Shown here: positions 1 to 8,416 of the stretch, piece by piece | Layout: every line of letters starts with the position of its first letter | How positions within the stretch are numbered: position 1 is the stretch's first letter | Origin: Raineyella antarctica | Lineage (GTDB): Bacteria > Actinomycetota > Actinomycetes > Propionibacteriales > Propionibacteriaceae | Assembly: GCF_900092135.1 (NCBI RefSeq) | Contig: NZ_FMYF01000006.1 | Coordinates: 186,001 to 250,000 of the forward strand | Length of the DNA: 64,000 nucleotides | Direction of reading: 5' to 3' | The notes under the pieces: model-generated | What the model was told of the DNA's origin: nothing | The model's database searches: none | What the model saw: the letters and a program-made list of their open reading frames with translations, nothing else | Translations under genes and position numbers: made by a program

Positions 1-76
1 GGTCCCGGCGCCCCGGGCCTCTCCCCCCCAGGGCGAGCGCCCCCCGGACGCCCCGCCGCCACCCCCGCCGTCGGCG

Positions 77-1087
77 ATGCGCCGACCTCCCCGCCCGGCG
101 GGCAAGCCGCGCGACGCCCGTCCGCGCAAGCACCCGCGGACCCGCCGACAGCTGCAGGTGGTCATCGCCGTGCTGCTGGTCTACCTGCTGGCCTTCCCGG
201 CCTGGGCATGGTTCGGGTCGGGCCGCGTGGACGCCACCTCCGCCGGCAACCGGCCACACCTGCAGGCGGGCATCACCCTGCTGATGACCGGGTCCGATTC
301 CCGGGCCGGGATGACGGACGCGCAGAAGCGTGCGCTGGGCACCGGCAGTGCCGCGGGCGAACGTTCCGACACGATCATGCTGCTGCACGTCCCGGTGCTC
401 GGCGCCCCCACCTTGCTGTCCATCCCCCGCGACTCGTACGTCTCGGTCCCGGGCCACGGCAAGAACAAGATCAACGCCGCCTACTCCATCGGTGGGCCGG
501 CGCTGCTGGCCCAGACCATCGAGGAGAACACCGGCGTACGCATCGACGGCTACGTCAGCCTCGGCTTCGACGGCTTCGTCTCGGTCATCGACGCGCTCGG
601 CGGGATCAGGATGTGCCTGCCCGCACCGATGAAGGACGCCAAGGCGCACATCGACCTGCCCGCCGGCTGCCAGGTCCTGACCGGCGCCAACGCCCTGGGC
701 TACGTACGGATGCGCTACTCGGACCCGCGCGGCGACATCGGCCGGGCCGAGCGGCAGCGCCAGATGGTCGCCGCCACGGCGAAGAAGGCGCTCTCGCCGC
801 TGACACTGATCAACCCGGTGCGCTGGATCAGCCTGAACAACGCCATCCGTGGCGCCGTCTCGCGCGGCCAGGACACCGGCCCGCTGGATGCACTGGCGCT
901 GGTCTACGGGGCCGGGTTCATCGGCATGGGCGGTGGGCACACCTTCGCAGTCCCGGTGTCCAACCCGGACTACAAGACATCTGTCGGCGAGGCCGTGCTG
1001 TGGGACCAGGCGAAGGCGAAAGAGGTCTTCCACGCGTTCGCCACCGGCAACACGATCGGCCTGGGCCGGTTCGACGCGGGCAACTGA
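77..1087 (+). CDS. LytR-CpsA-Psr (LCP) family cell-wall glycopolymer transferase
   Basis: LCP enzymes act outside the membrane and transfer lipid-linked glycopolymers to peptidoglycan. Seen: a basic, proline-rich cytoplasmic N-terminus, one membrane segment at about residues 27-46, then the LCP hallmarks GSDSR (72-76), ERSDTIMLLHV (from about 95), SIPRDSYV (from about 116) and an arginine-rich GDIGRAERQRQ stretch, which binds the polyprenyl phosphate head group in the family. No second extracellular domain follows the catalytic part. The frame stays open, with no stop, from position 2 to the ATG at 77 and encodes more Pro-rich sequence. The gene may therefore begin before the window, in which case 77 is internal. 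Function class is secure; the acceptor polymer is unknown. Confidence 0.88.
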   Translation: MRRPPRPAGKPRDARPRKHPRTRRQLQVVIAVLLVYLLAFPAWAWFGSGRVDATSAGNRPHLQAGITLLMTGSDSRAGMTDAQKRALGTGSAAGERSDTIMLLHVPVLGAPTLLSIPRDSYVSVPGHGKNKINAAYSIGGPALLAQTIEENTGVRIDGYVSLGFDGFVSVIDALGGIRMCLPAPMKDAKAHIDLPAGCQVLTGANALGYVRMRYSDPRGDIGRAERQRQMVAATAKKALSPLTLINPVRWISLNNAIRGAVSRGQDTGPLDALALVYGAGFIGMGGGHTFAVPVSNPDYKTSVGEAVLWDQAKAKEVFHAFATGNTIGLGRFDAGN

Positions 1088-1126
1088 CCCGCGGCGAACC
1101 GGCCCGCACCGACCGAGCTGCCTTGG

Positions 1127-1171
1127 ATCAGTGCTGACGGACTCAGTGCTGCCGGGCTCAGTGCTGCCGGA
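1127..1171 (-). repeat. 15-bp tandem repeat (x3) over the purE stop codon
   Basis: Three 15-bp units (1127-1141, 1142-1156, 1157-1171) share the core TCAGTGCTG. The last unit contains the final purE codons and its TGA stop. The other two carry copies of the same tail and stop codon beyond the gene end. Confidence 0.85.
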
Positions 1172-1652
1172 TCTTCTCGCCCTTGGACTCGGCCGTGGCG
1201 CGCAACTCGTCCTGGAACTCCAGCATCCGGTCGGTCAGCTGCGGGTCGCCGGCCGCGAGGATACGGACCGCCAGCAGGCCGGCGTTGCGCGCGTTGCCGA
1301 TGGCGACGGTCGCGACGGGGACACCGGCGGGCATCTGGACGATCGACAGCAGCGAGTCCATCCCGTCGAGGTACTTCAGCGGCACCGGCACCCCGATCAC
1401 CGGCAGCGGCGTCAGGGCGGCGAGCATCCCGGGCAGGTGGGCGGCCCCTCCGGCTCCGGCGATGACCACCTCCAGGCCGCGGCGGTGGGCGTTGCGGCCA
1501 TAGGACAGCATCGCCTCGGGCATCCGGTGCGCGGAGACGACATCGGCCTCGTACGGGATGCCGAACTCCGACAGCGCGATCGCCGCCGGTTCCATCACCG
1601 GCCAGTCGGAGTCAGATCCCATCACGATGCCGACGCGGGCGTGGTCACTCAT
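1158..1652 (-). CDS. purE: N5-carboxyaminoimidazole ribonucleotide mutase PurE
   Basis: Converts N5-CAIR to CAIR in de novo purine synthesis, using the product of PurK. The 164-residue length is normal for class I PurE. Visible family motifs are GSDSDWP (12-18), SAHRMPE (around 40-46) and [11 protein letters not shown] (about 66-76), which form the CO2/substrate pocket. It lies 90 bp downstream of purK on the same strand, so the two form a purKE unit. The ATG at 1652 is the last of a series of ATGs in a tandem array, each preceded by AGGGGG (1650-1742). The gene end is also duplicated as 15-bp repeats. Alternative starts upstream run into stops within 12 codons, so 1652 is the only start giving full PurE. 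Confidence 0.97.
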   Translation of the reverse strand: MSDHARVGIVMGSDSDWPVMEPAAIALSEFGIPYEADVVSAHRMPEAMLSYGRNAHRRGLEVVIAGAGGAAHLPGMLAALTPLPVIGVPVPLKYLDGMDSLLSIVQMPAGVPVATVAIGNARNAGLLAVRILAAGDPQLTDRMLEFQDELRATAESKGEKIRQH

Positions 1653-1742
1653 TGCGGTTCCCCCTCATTGCGGTTCCCCCTCATTGCGGTTCCCCCTCAT
1701 TGCGGTTCCCCCTCATGCCGTTCCCCCTCATGCCGTTCCCCA
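1650..1742 (-). repeat. Tandem array of Shine-Dalgarno + ATG modules in the purK-purE gap
   Basis: Read on the minus strand, the 16-bp unit AGGGGGAACCGCAATG occurs four times (1650-1665, 1666-1681, 1682-1697, 1698-1713). Two shorter variants with GGCATG follow upstream (1714-1728, and from 1729). Every unit carries a purine-rich ribosome-binding sequence and an ATG. The ATGs begin at 1731, 1716, 1700, 1684, 1668 and 1652 (purE), and another ATG overlaps the purK stop at 1743. The ATG at 1684 opens an 11-codon frame whose TGA overlaps the purE ATG as ATGA. Confidence 0.92.
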
Positions 1743-2939
1743 TCAGTCCAGGTCTCCCATCAGGTACTGCGCGGCGTGCTGCGCGCGGGCGCGTACGTCC
1801 TCCAGATCCGGGCCGTACGCGGTGACGTGCCCGACCTTGCGGCGCGCCTTGACGGCCTTGCCGTAGAGCTCGACCTTCAGCTGCGGATCCCGGGACAGGA
1901 CGTGCAGCAGGCCGTCAGCGAGGTCCTCGCGCGAGCCGCCGAGCACGTTCACCATCACCGTCCACGACGCTCGCGACGCGGGATCGCCCAGCGGCAGGTC
2001 GGCGATGGCCCGCAGGTGGTTCTCGAACTGCGAGGTGTGCGCGCCGTCGATCGACCAGTGGCCGGTGTTGTGCGGGCGCATCGCCAGCTCGTTGACCAGG
2101 ATGCGACCGTCGCGGGCCTCCATCAGTTCCACGGCCAGCACTCCGACCACGCCGAGTTCCTCGGCGATCCGCAGCGCCATCTGCTGGGTCGCGACGGCAC
2201 GCTCGTCGGTCAGCCCGGGGGCAGGGGTCAGCGTCTCGGCACAGATGCCGCGGTCCTGGTAGGTCTCGGAGACCGGGTAGGTGACGCCCTGGCCCGAGGG
2301 GGAACGGACGACCAGCGCGGACAGCTCGCGGGTGAAGTCGACGAACTCCTCGGCCAGGATCTGCACCTCCCCGCTGGTGCCGGACCCCGCGGTGGTGCCG
2401 CCCCCGGCCTCGCCGGAGGCCAGCGCCTCGAACGGCTCGCCGGCCTGCTGCGGCCCGTCGATCTTCCACACGCCCTTGCCGTCGTAGCCGCCGCGGGAGG
2501 TCTTGGCGATCACCGGCCACCCGATCCGCTCCCCGAAGGCGGCCAGCTCCTCGGCCGACGCGACCACCTGGAACGCCGGGCAGGGCATCCCGAGCGCGGA
2601 CAGCCGCTCGCGCATCACGACCTTGTCCTGGGCGTGCACCAGGGCCGCCGAGCCGGGACGTACGGCGATGCCGCGCTCCTCCAGCTGCTGCAGCAGGGTG
2701 GTCGGCACGTGCTCGTGGTCGAAGGTGATCGCGTCACAGCCCTCGGCGAAGGCCAGTACGGTCGCCGGATCGGTGTAGTCGCCGTACTCGACGTCGTGGG
2801 CGACCTGGGCCGCGCTCACGCCGGGCGCCTCGGCCAGCAGCTTCACGTGCAGGCCCAGCCGGATCGCCGGCCCGTACATCATCCGGGCCAGCTGGCCGCC
2901 ACCGATGATTCCCACCACGAAGGGTCGCGCGTCACTCAC
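1743..2939 (-). CDS. purK: N5-carboxyaminoimidazole ribonucleotide synthase PurK
   Basis: ATP-grasp enzyme that carboxylates AIR with bicarbonate to N5-CAIR, feeding PurE. The Rossmann-like start VVGIIGGGQLARMM is followed by the ATP-grasp core with KTSRGGYDGKG and, near the C-terminal third, the metal-binding stretch VLVNELAMRPHNTGHWS, all typical of PurK. I chose the GTG at 2939 (VSDARPFVVGIIGGG), giving 398 residues, the normal size. The open frame extends to 3089, but the added residues are Pro/Gly-rich and unlike the family. A Gly/Thr/Ala-rich insert in the middle (GEAGGGTTAGSGTSGE) looks like a loop expansion. It is transcribed with purE and divergently from trpS. Confidence 0.96.
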   Translation of the reverse strand: MSDARPFVVGIIGGGQLARMMYGPAIRLGLHVKLLAEAPGVSAAQVAHDVEYGDYTDPATVLAFAEGCDAITFDHEHVPTTLLQQLEERGIAVRPGSAALVHAQDKVVMRERLSALGMPCPAFQVVASAEELAAFGERIGWPVIAKTSRGGYDGKGVWKIDGPQQAGEPFEALASGEAGGGTTAGSGTSGEVQILAEEFVDFTRELSALVVRSPSGQGVTYPVSETYQDRGICAETLTPAPGLTDERAVATQQMALRIAEELGVVGVLAVELMEARDGRILVNELAMRPHNTGHWSIDGAHTSQFENHLRAIADLPLGDPASRASWTVMVNVLGGSREDLADGLLHVLSRDPQLKVELYGKAVKARRKVGHVTAYGPDLEDVRARAQHAAQYLMGDLD

Positions 2940-3096
2940 GGACGACAAGGCTACCCCGCGCCCACCGTCCTGCTCGGGACGTACGTCACGCGGTCCACCG
3001 ACGTACGTCCCGGCCACTGCGTTCCCTCCGGGCCGGCCGCCGGGAACGGTGAACACCCCGACCGCCCCGGCACCGGGGTGTGAGAACATTCACCCG

Positions 3097-4194
3097 ATGA
3101 CCGAGAACATGTCGCAGACCGACGCACCTGCCCCCGATGCCGCCGCCCCCGAGGTGGACCGCACCGGCCTGATCGCGCGCGAGCAGGACGTGCTCGCCCA
3201 CCCGGAGCGCTACCGGATCCTGACCGGTGACCGCCCGACCGGTTCGCTGCACCTGGGCCACTACCTGGGCACCCTGCAGCGCCGGGTGCAGTTGCAGGAC
3301 GCCGGCGTCCCGACGGTCCTGGTCATCGCCGATTTCCAGGTGATCACCGACCGGGAGGACCCGGGCGACATCCAGCGCAACGTCTACGAGATCCTCAAGG
3401 ACTACCTGGCCTGCGGCATCGACCCGATGAAGACGGTCGTCTTCACGCACTCCTCGGTCCCGGCGCTCAACGAGCTGCTGCTGCCCTTCCTGTCGGTGGT
3501 GAGCCTGCCGGAGATGGAGCGCAACCCCACGGTGAAGTCCGAGCTGGCCGCGTCGGGCCAGCGGGTGCTCAACGGCCTGCTGCTCACCTACCCGGTGCAC
3601 CAGGCCGCGGACATCCTGTTCTGCAAGGGCAACCTGGTCCCGGTCGGCCGCGACCAGCTGCCGCACGTGGAGCAGACCCGGGTGATCGCCCGGCGGATCA
3701 ACGACCGCTACGCCGGCGGCCGTGAGGTGCTGCCGGAGGCGCAGGCGCTGCTCTCCCCCGCCCCGCTGGTGCTGGGCATCGACGGCGACAAGATGTCGAA
3801 GTCCCGCAACAACTTCATCTCGCTGTCGCACACCGCCGACGAGACCGCGAAGCTGTTCAAGAAGGCCAAGACCGACGCGGACCGGCACATCTCCTACGAG
3901 CCCGACACCCGCCCCGAGGTCTCCTCGCTGGTCCTGATCGGCGCCCTGCTCAGCGGCCAGGAGCCCGAGGACTTCGCAGCCACGATCGGGGACAAGGGCG
4001 GCAAGGCCCTGAAGGACGCCGTCACCGAGGCGGTCAACGAGCACCTGGCCCCGATCCGGGCCCGCCGGCTCGAGCTCGCCGAGGACCAGGCCCACCTCCG
4101 CGCGGTCCTGCGCGACGGCAACGAGCGCGCCAACGCCCTCGCCGAGGCCACCCTGGCCGAGGTCAAGGAAGCTCTCGGGATGGTCTACTACTGA
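3097..4194 (+). CDS. trpS: Tryptophanyl-tRNA synthetase
   Basis: Class I aminoacyl-tRNA synthetase charging tRNA(Trp). The HIGH-type motif is HLGH at 52-55 (context GDRPTGSLHLGHYLG) and the KMSKS motif is at 232-236 (GDGDKMSKS context, preceded by the Rossmann fold). Length is 365 residues from the ATG at 3097, slightly longer than usual because of an acidic Ala/Pro N-terminal tail. A second ATG at 3109 is also possible. The 157-bp gap to the divergent purK holds two GACGTACGTC-type palindromes (around 2970-3010). It appears monocistronic; the small gtrA gene behind it is on the opposite strand. Confidence 0.97.
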   Translation: MTENMSQTDAPAPDAAAPEVDRTGLIAREQDVLAHPERYRILTGDRPTGSLHLGHYLGTLQRRVQLQDAGVPTVLVIADFQVITDREDPGDIQRNVYEILKDYLACGIDPMKTVVFTHSSVPALNELLLPFLSVVSLPEMERNPTVKSELAASGQRVLNGLLLTYPVHQAADILFCKGNLVPVGRDQLPHVEQTRVIARRINDRYAGGREVLPEAQALLSPAPLVLGIDGDKMSKSRNNFISLSHTADETAKLFKKAKTDADRHISYEPDTRPEVSSLVLIGALLSGQEPEDFAATIGDKGGKALKDAVTEAVNEHLAPIRARRLELAEDQAHLRAVLRDGNERANALAEATLAEVKEALGMVYY

Positions 4195-4240
4195 TCGACC
4201 CCCGGCACGTACGTCCCGACTCGGGGGCGTACGACCGGGC

Positions 4241-4768
4241 TCAGGCCTCGGTGGCTTCCACCCCGGCGGAAGCCGTCCCGGCCGCGACCACTGCCTGCCC
4301 GGACGTCGGCCGGAAGATCAGCCAGCGTTGCAGGCTGAAGTTCGCGACGGTCGCGGCGCCCTGGCCGAAGACGAACGAGATCGCCTGGACCACGAACTGC
4401 GGCAGGTGCTCCGCGGCCAGCAGCGGGAAGAGCTTGCTGAAGATCCCGACCTGCAGCGCGAACGTCAGCACGTACGTGAGCATGGTCAGTACGAACCGTC
4501 GCCTGGACGGTTGCGCCTTGAACGTGAACCGGCGGTTGAGTGAGTACGCCGTCACGGTCCCGGCGACGAAGGAGACGGCCTTGGCCGGTGTGTAGCCGAG
4601 GCCGATCGCCATCAGGATGAGGAGCAGGCCGAAGTCGACGACGGCCGACATCACGCCGGTCCCGAAGTACCGGATCACCTGCTGGACCAGGCCGACCCGC
4701 TCGATGTCCGGTGCGGCCGGGGGTGCCTGCACAACCTCCTGTGCCTGGCTGCTCCCGGGATTCGTCAC
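4241..4768 (-). CDS. GtrA family membrane protein
   Basis: Small polytopic protein of 175 residues with four predicted membrane segments. It carries the GtrA/DPMS signature pattern: FGTGVMSAVVDFGLL near the first segment, SLNRRFTF between segments two and three, and NFSLQRWLIF at the end. In the family, GtrA-like proteins are thought to move polyprenyl-phosphate-linked sugars across the membrane or to support such glycosyltransferases. The position between trpS and birA parallels the purE-purK-GtrA-birA order recalled from mycobacteria. It lies near an LCP protein and DPA-type genes, which fits a cell-envelope sugar role. The specific sugar is unknown. Confidence 0.88.
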   Translation of the reverse strand: MTNPGSSQAQEVVQAPPAAPDIERVGLVQQVIRYFGTGVMSAVVDFGLLLILMAIGLGYTPAKAVSFVAGTVTAYSLNRRFTFKAQPSRRRFVLTMLTYVLTFALQVGIFSKLFPLLAAEHLPQFVVQAISFVFGQGAATVANFSLQRWLIFRPTSGQAVVAAGTASAGVEATEA

Positions 4769-4827
4769 CGACCCAGCCTAACCCGGGCGCAAGCCTGACC
4801 CGTGTTGCGCCTGCCGCGGTCCCGGGC

Positions 4828-5715
4828 TCACCTCAGGTGGGTGACGTCCCCGGCGGCGAAGCCCTCCACCCCGCTCGGGGTCCGGACGAGCACCTCGCCG
4901 GTGGGTCCGATCCCCACCGCGACACCGGTCACCGTCCGGCGACCGCCGCCTGGCGCGTCCAGCAGGACGCTCACGTCGCGGCCGATGGTCGAGCAGCTCT
5001 CCTCGTACGCGGCACGCAACTCCTCGAGCCGCCCCTCGTCCCAGAGCCGGTACATCTGCGACCAATCGGCCAGCACCTCGGCGACCAGGTCGGCCTTGTC
5101 CACCTCCACCCCGCACAGCGCCAGCGAGGTGGCGGTCGGCACCGGCAGCTCGTCCATGTCCAGTGACACATTGATCCCGAAGCCGACGATGCAGCCCGCC
5201 CCCGCCTGGCCCTCCACCCGCTCGGACAGGATGCCGCAGATCTTGCGACCCTCGACCAGGACGTCGTTCGGCCACTTCAGGGTGGCATCGACCCCGGTGG
5301 CCCGCCGGATCCCCCGGGCGATGGCGACCCCGGTCAGCAGGGAGAGCCACATCCACTCCAGGATCGGGCGGCGCGGCTGCACCACGACCGAGACGGCCAC
5401 CGCGGTCCCCGGGGGCGCCTGCCAACGCCGGTCGAACCGGCCGCGCCCGGCGCTCTGGTGGTCGGAGACGAGCACCAGGCCCAGGCCGTTCCCGGCCCGC
5501 CACCGTTGGCTCGCATCCGCATTGGTCGAGCCGGTACTCGCGACCACCTCCACGGTTCGCCACAGGCCGGCGCCGGATGTCGGGTCCGGGCCGGTGGCCG
5601 GGCCCAGCAGGCGTTCGCGCAGGCGGACGGGATCGGTCGGTGCTGAGAGGGGCATGTCGGCCAGAGTAGCGGCGTTCCCGATTGTCCAGAGGCCCTGCAG
5701 GCGAACCCTTGACAC
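4828..5715 (-). CDS. birA: Biotin--[acetyl-CoA-carboxylase] ligase BirA
   Basis: Attaches biotin to the BCCP lysine of acyl-CoA carboxylase through biotinyl-AMP. Seen: [20 protein letters not shown] (adenylate-binding GRGRxxR), LKWPNDV and GRKICGIL, in the expected order. There is no N-terminal DNA-binding helix-turn-helix, so this is a monofunctional ligase. Start choice is open. A GTG at 5715 has a textbook GGAGGTGA about 8 nt upstream and gives 295 residues. An ATG at 5655 (MPLSAPTDP) gives a more usual N-terminus but has no visible ribosome-binding site. It is divergent from the carboxylase beta gene, whose partner alpha subunit (11071-12834) is the expected substrate. Confidence 0.94.
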   Translation of the reverse strand: MSRVRLQGLWTIGNAATLADMPLSAPTDPVRLRERLLGPATGPDPTSGAGLWRTVEVVASTGSTNADASQRWRAGNGLGLVLVSDHQSAGRGRFDRRWQAPPGTAVAVSVVVQPRRPILEWMWLSLLTGVAIARGIRRATGVDATLKWPNDVLVEGRKICGILSERVEGQAGAGCIVGFGINVSLDMDELPVPTATSLALCGVEVDKADLVAEVLADWSQMYRLWDEGRLEELRAAYEESCSTIGRDVSVLLDAPGGGRRTVTGVAVGIGPTGEVLVRTPSGVEGFAAGDVTHLR

Positions 5716-5824
5716 GATAGAGTCACCTCCAGTCCGCCCTCGGGGTCAGGCGCGGCGCGCCCGTGACCCCCGGAGCGGTTGCATACATCGGAGTAGGCAC
5801 CTCGAGGCGAAGGTTTTTTACAGC

Positions 5825-7396
5825 ATGGACGTCGACATCCACACCACAGCCGGAAAGCTGGAAGATCTCAAGCGACGCGTCGATGAGGCGGTTCACGCGG
5901 GATCTGCAGCGGCAGTGGAGAAGCAGCACGCCAAGGGCAAGAAGACGGCCCGCGAGCGGATCGAGGCGCTGCTGGACGAGGGGTCGTTCGCTGAGCTGGA
6001 CCAGTTCGCCCGGCACCGCTCGACCGCTTTCGGCCTGGAGGCCCGCCGCCCGTACGGTGACGGCGTCGTCACCGGCATCGGCGCGATCCACGGTCGTCCG
6101 GTCTGCGTGTTCTCCCAGGACGTGACCATCTTCGGCGGCGCCCTCGGCGAGGTCTACGGCGAGAAGATCGTGAAGATCATCGACTTCGCGATGAAGACCG
6201 GCTGCCCGCTGATCGGCATCAACGAGGGCGGTGGCGCCCGGATCCAGGAGGGCGTGGTCTCCCTCGGCCTGTACGGCGAGATCTTCCGCCGCAACACCCT
6301 CGCCTCCGGTGTCATCCCGCAGATCTCGCTGATCATGGGTGCCGCGGCCGGTGGCCACGTCTACTCCCCGGCCCTGACCGACTTCACCGTGATGGTCGAC
6401 CAGACCTCGCAGATGTTCATCACCGGTCCGGCCGTGATCAAGACGGTCACCGGCGAGGACGTGTCGCTGGAGGACCTGGGCGGTGCCCGGACGCACAACA
6501 CCAAGTCCGGCAACGCCCACTACCTGGCCGCCGACGAGGCGGACGCCCTGGAGTACGTGCGCGACCTGATCTCCTACCTGCCGCAGAACAACCTGGAGGA
6601 CCCGCCGTACTACGACGAGGACGCCGACCTCTCGCTGAGTGAGATCGACCTCTCCCTGGACACCCTGATCCCGGACTCCCCGAACCAGCCGTACGACATC
6701 CGACGGGTGATCGAGGCTGTCCTGGACGACGAGGAGTTCCTCGAGGTCCAGGAGCTGTTCGCCCAGAACATCGTGGTCGGCTTCGGCCGGGTCGAGGGCC
6801 GTACGGTCGGCATCGTGGCCAACCAGCCGATGCAGTTCGCCGGTTGCCTGGACATCGACGCCTCCGAGAAGGCCGCTCGTTTCGTCCGTACGTGTGACTG
6901 CTTCAACATCCCGATCGTCACCTTCGAGGACACCCCGGGCTTCCTGCCGGGCACCGACCAGGAGTGGCAGGGCATCATCCGCCGCGGCGCCAAGCTGATC
7001 TTCGCGTACGCGGAGGCCACCGTCCCCCTGATCACGATCATCACCCGCAAGGCCTACGGCGGCGCGTACGACGTGATGGGGTCCAAGCACCTGGGTGCCG
7101 ACATCAACCTCGCGTGGCCGACCGCCCAGATCGCCGTGATGGGCGCCGAGGGCGCGGTCAACATCCTGTACCGCAAGCAGCTCGCCAACGACGCCGATCC
7201 CGAGGCGCTCCGCAAGACGCTGATCGACGACTACAACGACACGCTGGCCAACCCGTATGTGGCGGCCGAGCGCGGCTACATCGACCAGGTCATCCAGCCG
7301 CACGACACCCGCCAGGAGATCGTCCGCGTGCTGCGGCTGCTGCGCTCCAAGCGCGAGAGCCTGCCGCCGAAGAAGCACGGGAACATCCCGCTGTGA
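5825..7396 (+). CDS. Acyl-CoA (propionyl/acetyl-CoA) carboxylase beta subunit, carboxyltransferase
   Basis: Transfers CO2 from carboxybiotin to an acyl-CoA, most likely propionyl-CoA giving methylmalonyl-CoA. The 523 residues span both crotonase-like halves. The first has [10 protein letters not shown] and the GAAAGG oxyanion-hole loop, the second has [11 protein letters not shown] and [11 protein letters not shown]. These are the AccD5/PccB-type motifs. The start at ATG 5825 ([12 protein letters not shown]) matches the family N-terminus; only a weak AAGG precedes it. It overlaps the epsilon subunit gene by 4 bp (GTGA). It sits opposite birA and about 3.7 kb upstream of the alpha subunit. Whether the preferred substrate is acetyl- or propionyl-CoA cannot be settled by eye. 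Confidence 0.95.
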   Translation: MDVDIHTTAGKLEDLKRRVDEAVHAGSAAAVEKQHAKGKKTARERIEALLDEGSFAELDQFARHRSTAFGLEARRPYGDGVVTGIGAIHGRPVCVFSQDVTIFGGALGEVYGEKIVKIIDFAMKTGCPLIGINEGGGARIQEGVVSLGLYGEIFRRNTLASGVIPQISLIMGAAAGGHVYSPALTDFTVMVDQTSQMFITGPAVIKTVTGEDVSLEDLGGARTHNTKSGNAHYLAADEADALEYVRDLISYLPQNNLEDPPYYDEDADLSLSEIDLSLDTLIPDSPNQPYDIRRVIEAVLDDEEFLEVQELFAQNIVVGFGRVEGRTVGIVANQPMQFAGCLDIDASEKAARFVRTCDCFNIPIVTFEDTPGFLPGTDQEWQGIIRRGAKLIFAYAEATVPLITIITRKAYGGAYDVMGSKHLGADINLAWPTAQIAVMGAEGAVNILYRKQLANDADPEALRKTLIDDYNDTLANPYVAAERGYIDQVIQPHDTRQEIVRVLRLLRSKRESLPPKKHGNIPL

Positions 7397-7695
7397 GCGC
7401 CGAGGAGACGACAGTGGCCGACCCGACGACGGTGGCCGACGCGACAACGGTGGCCGACCCGACGACGGCTGTCGAGGAGCCCAGGCAGGCGGCGTTCCGC
7501 GTGGTCGGCGGCGCGCCGACCGAGGAGGAGCTCGCCGCGATCACCGTGGTGTTCGCGGCCCTGTCCGGGCCGGGGGCCCGACCGGGCAACGCCACCCAGC
7601 CGCGTTCGTCGCGGTACAACTCGTACTGGCGGGCGGTGCGGCGCACCTTCGCCACCGGCCGGGAGACGTGGAACTCGGGGATCCGCCAGTTCTAG
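7393..7695 (+). CDS. Acyl-CoA carboxylase epsilon subunit
   Basis: Small actinobacterial subunit that docks on the carboxyltransferase and stimulates the complex. GTG start at 7393 overlaps the beta-subunit stop (GTGA). The product has 100 residues: a low-complexity N-terminus, then the epsilon core [20 protein letters not shown], and the conserved tail with [12 protein letters not shown] and a terminal WNSGIRQF. The N-terminal region contains three in-frame 18-bp repeats (7414-7467) encoding [18 protein letters not shown], which lengthen the disordered tail. Identification rests on the core and on the overlap with the beta gene. It is in the same transcription unit as maf downstream. Confidence 0.9.
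   Translation: MSAEETTVADPTTVADATTVADPTTAVEEPRQAAFRVVGGAPTEEELAAITVVFAALSGPGARPGNATQPRSSRYNSYWRAVRRTFATGRETWNSGIRQF
7414..7467 (+). repeat. 18-bp in-frame tandem repeat (x3) in the epsilon subunit gene
   Basis: Units 7414-7431, 7432-7449 and 7450-7467 differ at two positions only. Each encodes VADPTT or VADATT. The unit length is a multiple of three, so gain or loss keeps the frame. Confidence 0.9.
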
Positions 7696-7705
7696 TCTTG
7701 CGGTC

Positions 7706-8404
7706 GTGAGCAACGACACCATCGGACGGGCCGGGGCGGCCTCCCGACGACCGAGCCACCGCTTGGTCCTCGGGTCGGCCTCCCCGGCCCGTCTGTCCAC
7801 CCTGCGCGCCGCCGGCCTGGATCCGGAGGTGGTCGTGTCCGGGGTGGACGAGGACCTGGACGACGACCACTCCCCCGCCGAGCTGGCCGGAACGCTCGCG
7901 CGCCTGAAGGCGCAGGCCGTCGCGCCGGTCGTGGCGGCCGACCCCGTCGACCGGCCCACCATCGTGGTCGGGTGCGACTCCGTGCTGGAGTTCGGCGGGC
8001 ATGCGTACGGCAAGCCGGGCAGCGCCGAGGTCGCCATCGCCCGGTGGCACCAGATGCGCGGGGCGACCGGCGTGCTGCACACCGGACACCATGTGATCGT
8101 GCTGCCGGCCGGCCCTGTCCCGCTCGGCCCGGGTGGTCGCGACGGCACGGGCCCGGCCCGCTCCGCTGCCGCCGTCGGCAGCACCCTGGTCCGGTTCGCC
8201 TCCCCCACCGACGAGGAGATAGCCGACTACGTCGCGACCGGCGAGCCGCTGCGGGTGGCCGGTGCGTTCACCCTCGACGGGCTCGGCGGCGCCTTCGTCG
8301 CGGGCGTCGAGGGCGATCCGCACAACGTGGTCGGCATCAGCCTGACCCTGCTGCGCGAGCTGCTGGGGTCACTGGGAATCGGTTGGACACGGCTGTGGCA
8401 GTAG
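7706..8404 (+). CDS. maf: Maf-family nucleotide pyrophosphatase
   Basis: House-cleaning NTP pyrophosphatase, hydrolysing dTTP/UTP or modified nucleotides. The N-terminal [17 protein letters not shown] is the Maf signature, and [12 protein letters not shown] and [21 protein letters not shown] cover the remaining conserved blocks. Start is GTG 7706, 10 bp after the epsilon stop. The 232 residues are slightly above the usual 190-210 because of an insert around [22 protein letters not shown], which replaces the usual short loop. The beta-epsilon-maf order is the same as the mycobacterial accD5-accE5-maf run I recall, which supports both this call and the epsilon call. Confidence 0.93.
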   Translation: MSNDTIGRAGAASRRPSHRLVLGSASPARLSTLRAAGLDPEVVVSGVDEDLDDDHSPAELAGTLARLKAQAVAPVVAADPVDRPTIVVGCDSVLEFGGHAYGKPGSAEVAIARWHQMRGATGVLHTGHHVIVLPAGPVPLGPGGRDGTGPARSAAAVGSTLVRFASPTDEEIADYVATGEPLRVAGAFTLDGLGGAFVAGVEGDPHNVVGISLTLLRELLGSLGIGWTRLWQ

Positions 8405-8416
8405 GCTGACGCCATC

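Noticed and set aside
4195-4240. Terminator after trpS
   Set aside because: The GTACG...CGTAC stem is short and interrupted and is better explained by two CGTACG copies.
5709-5737. TTGACA as -35 box of the carboxylase beta gene
   Set aside because: No acceptable -10 sequence lies 16-18 bp downstream.
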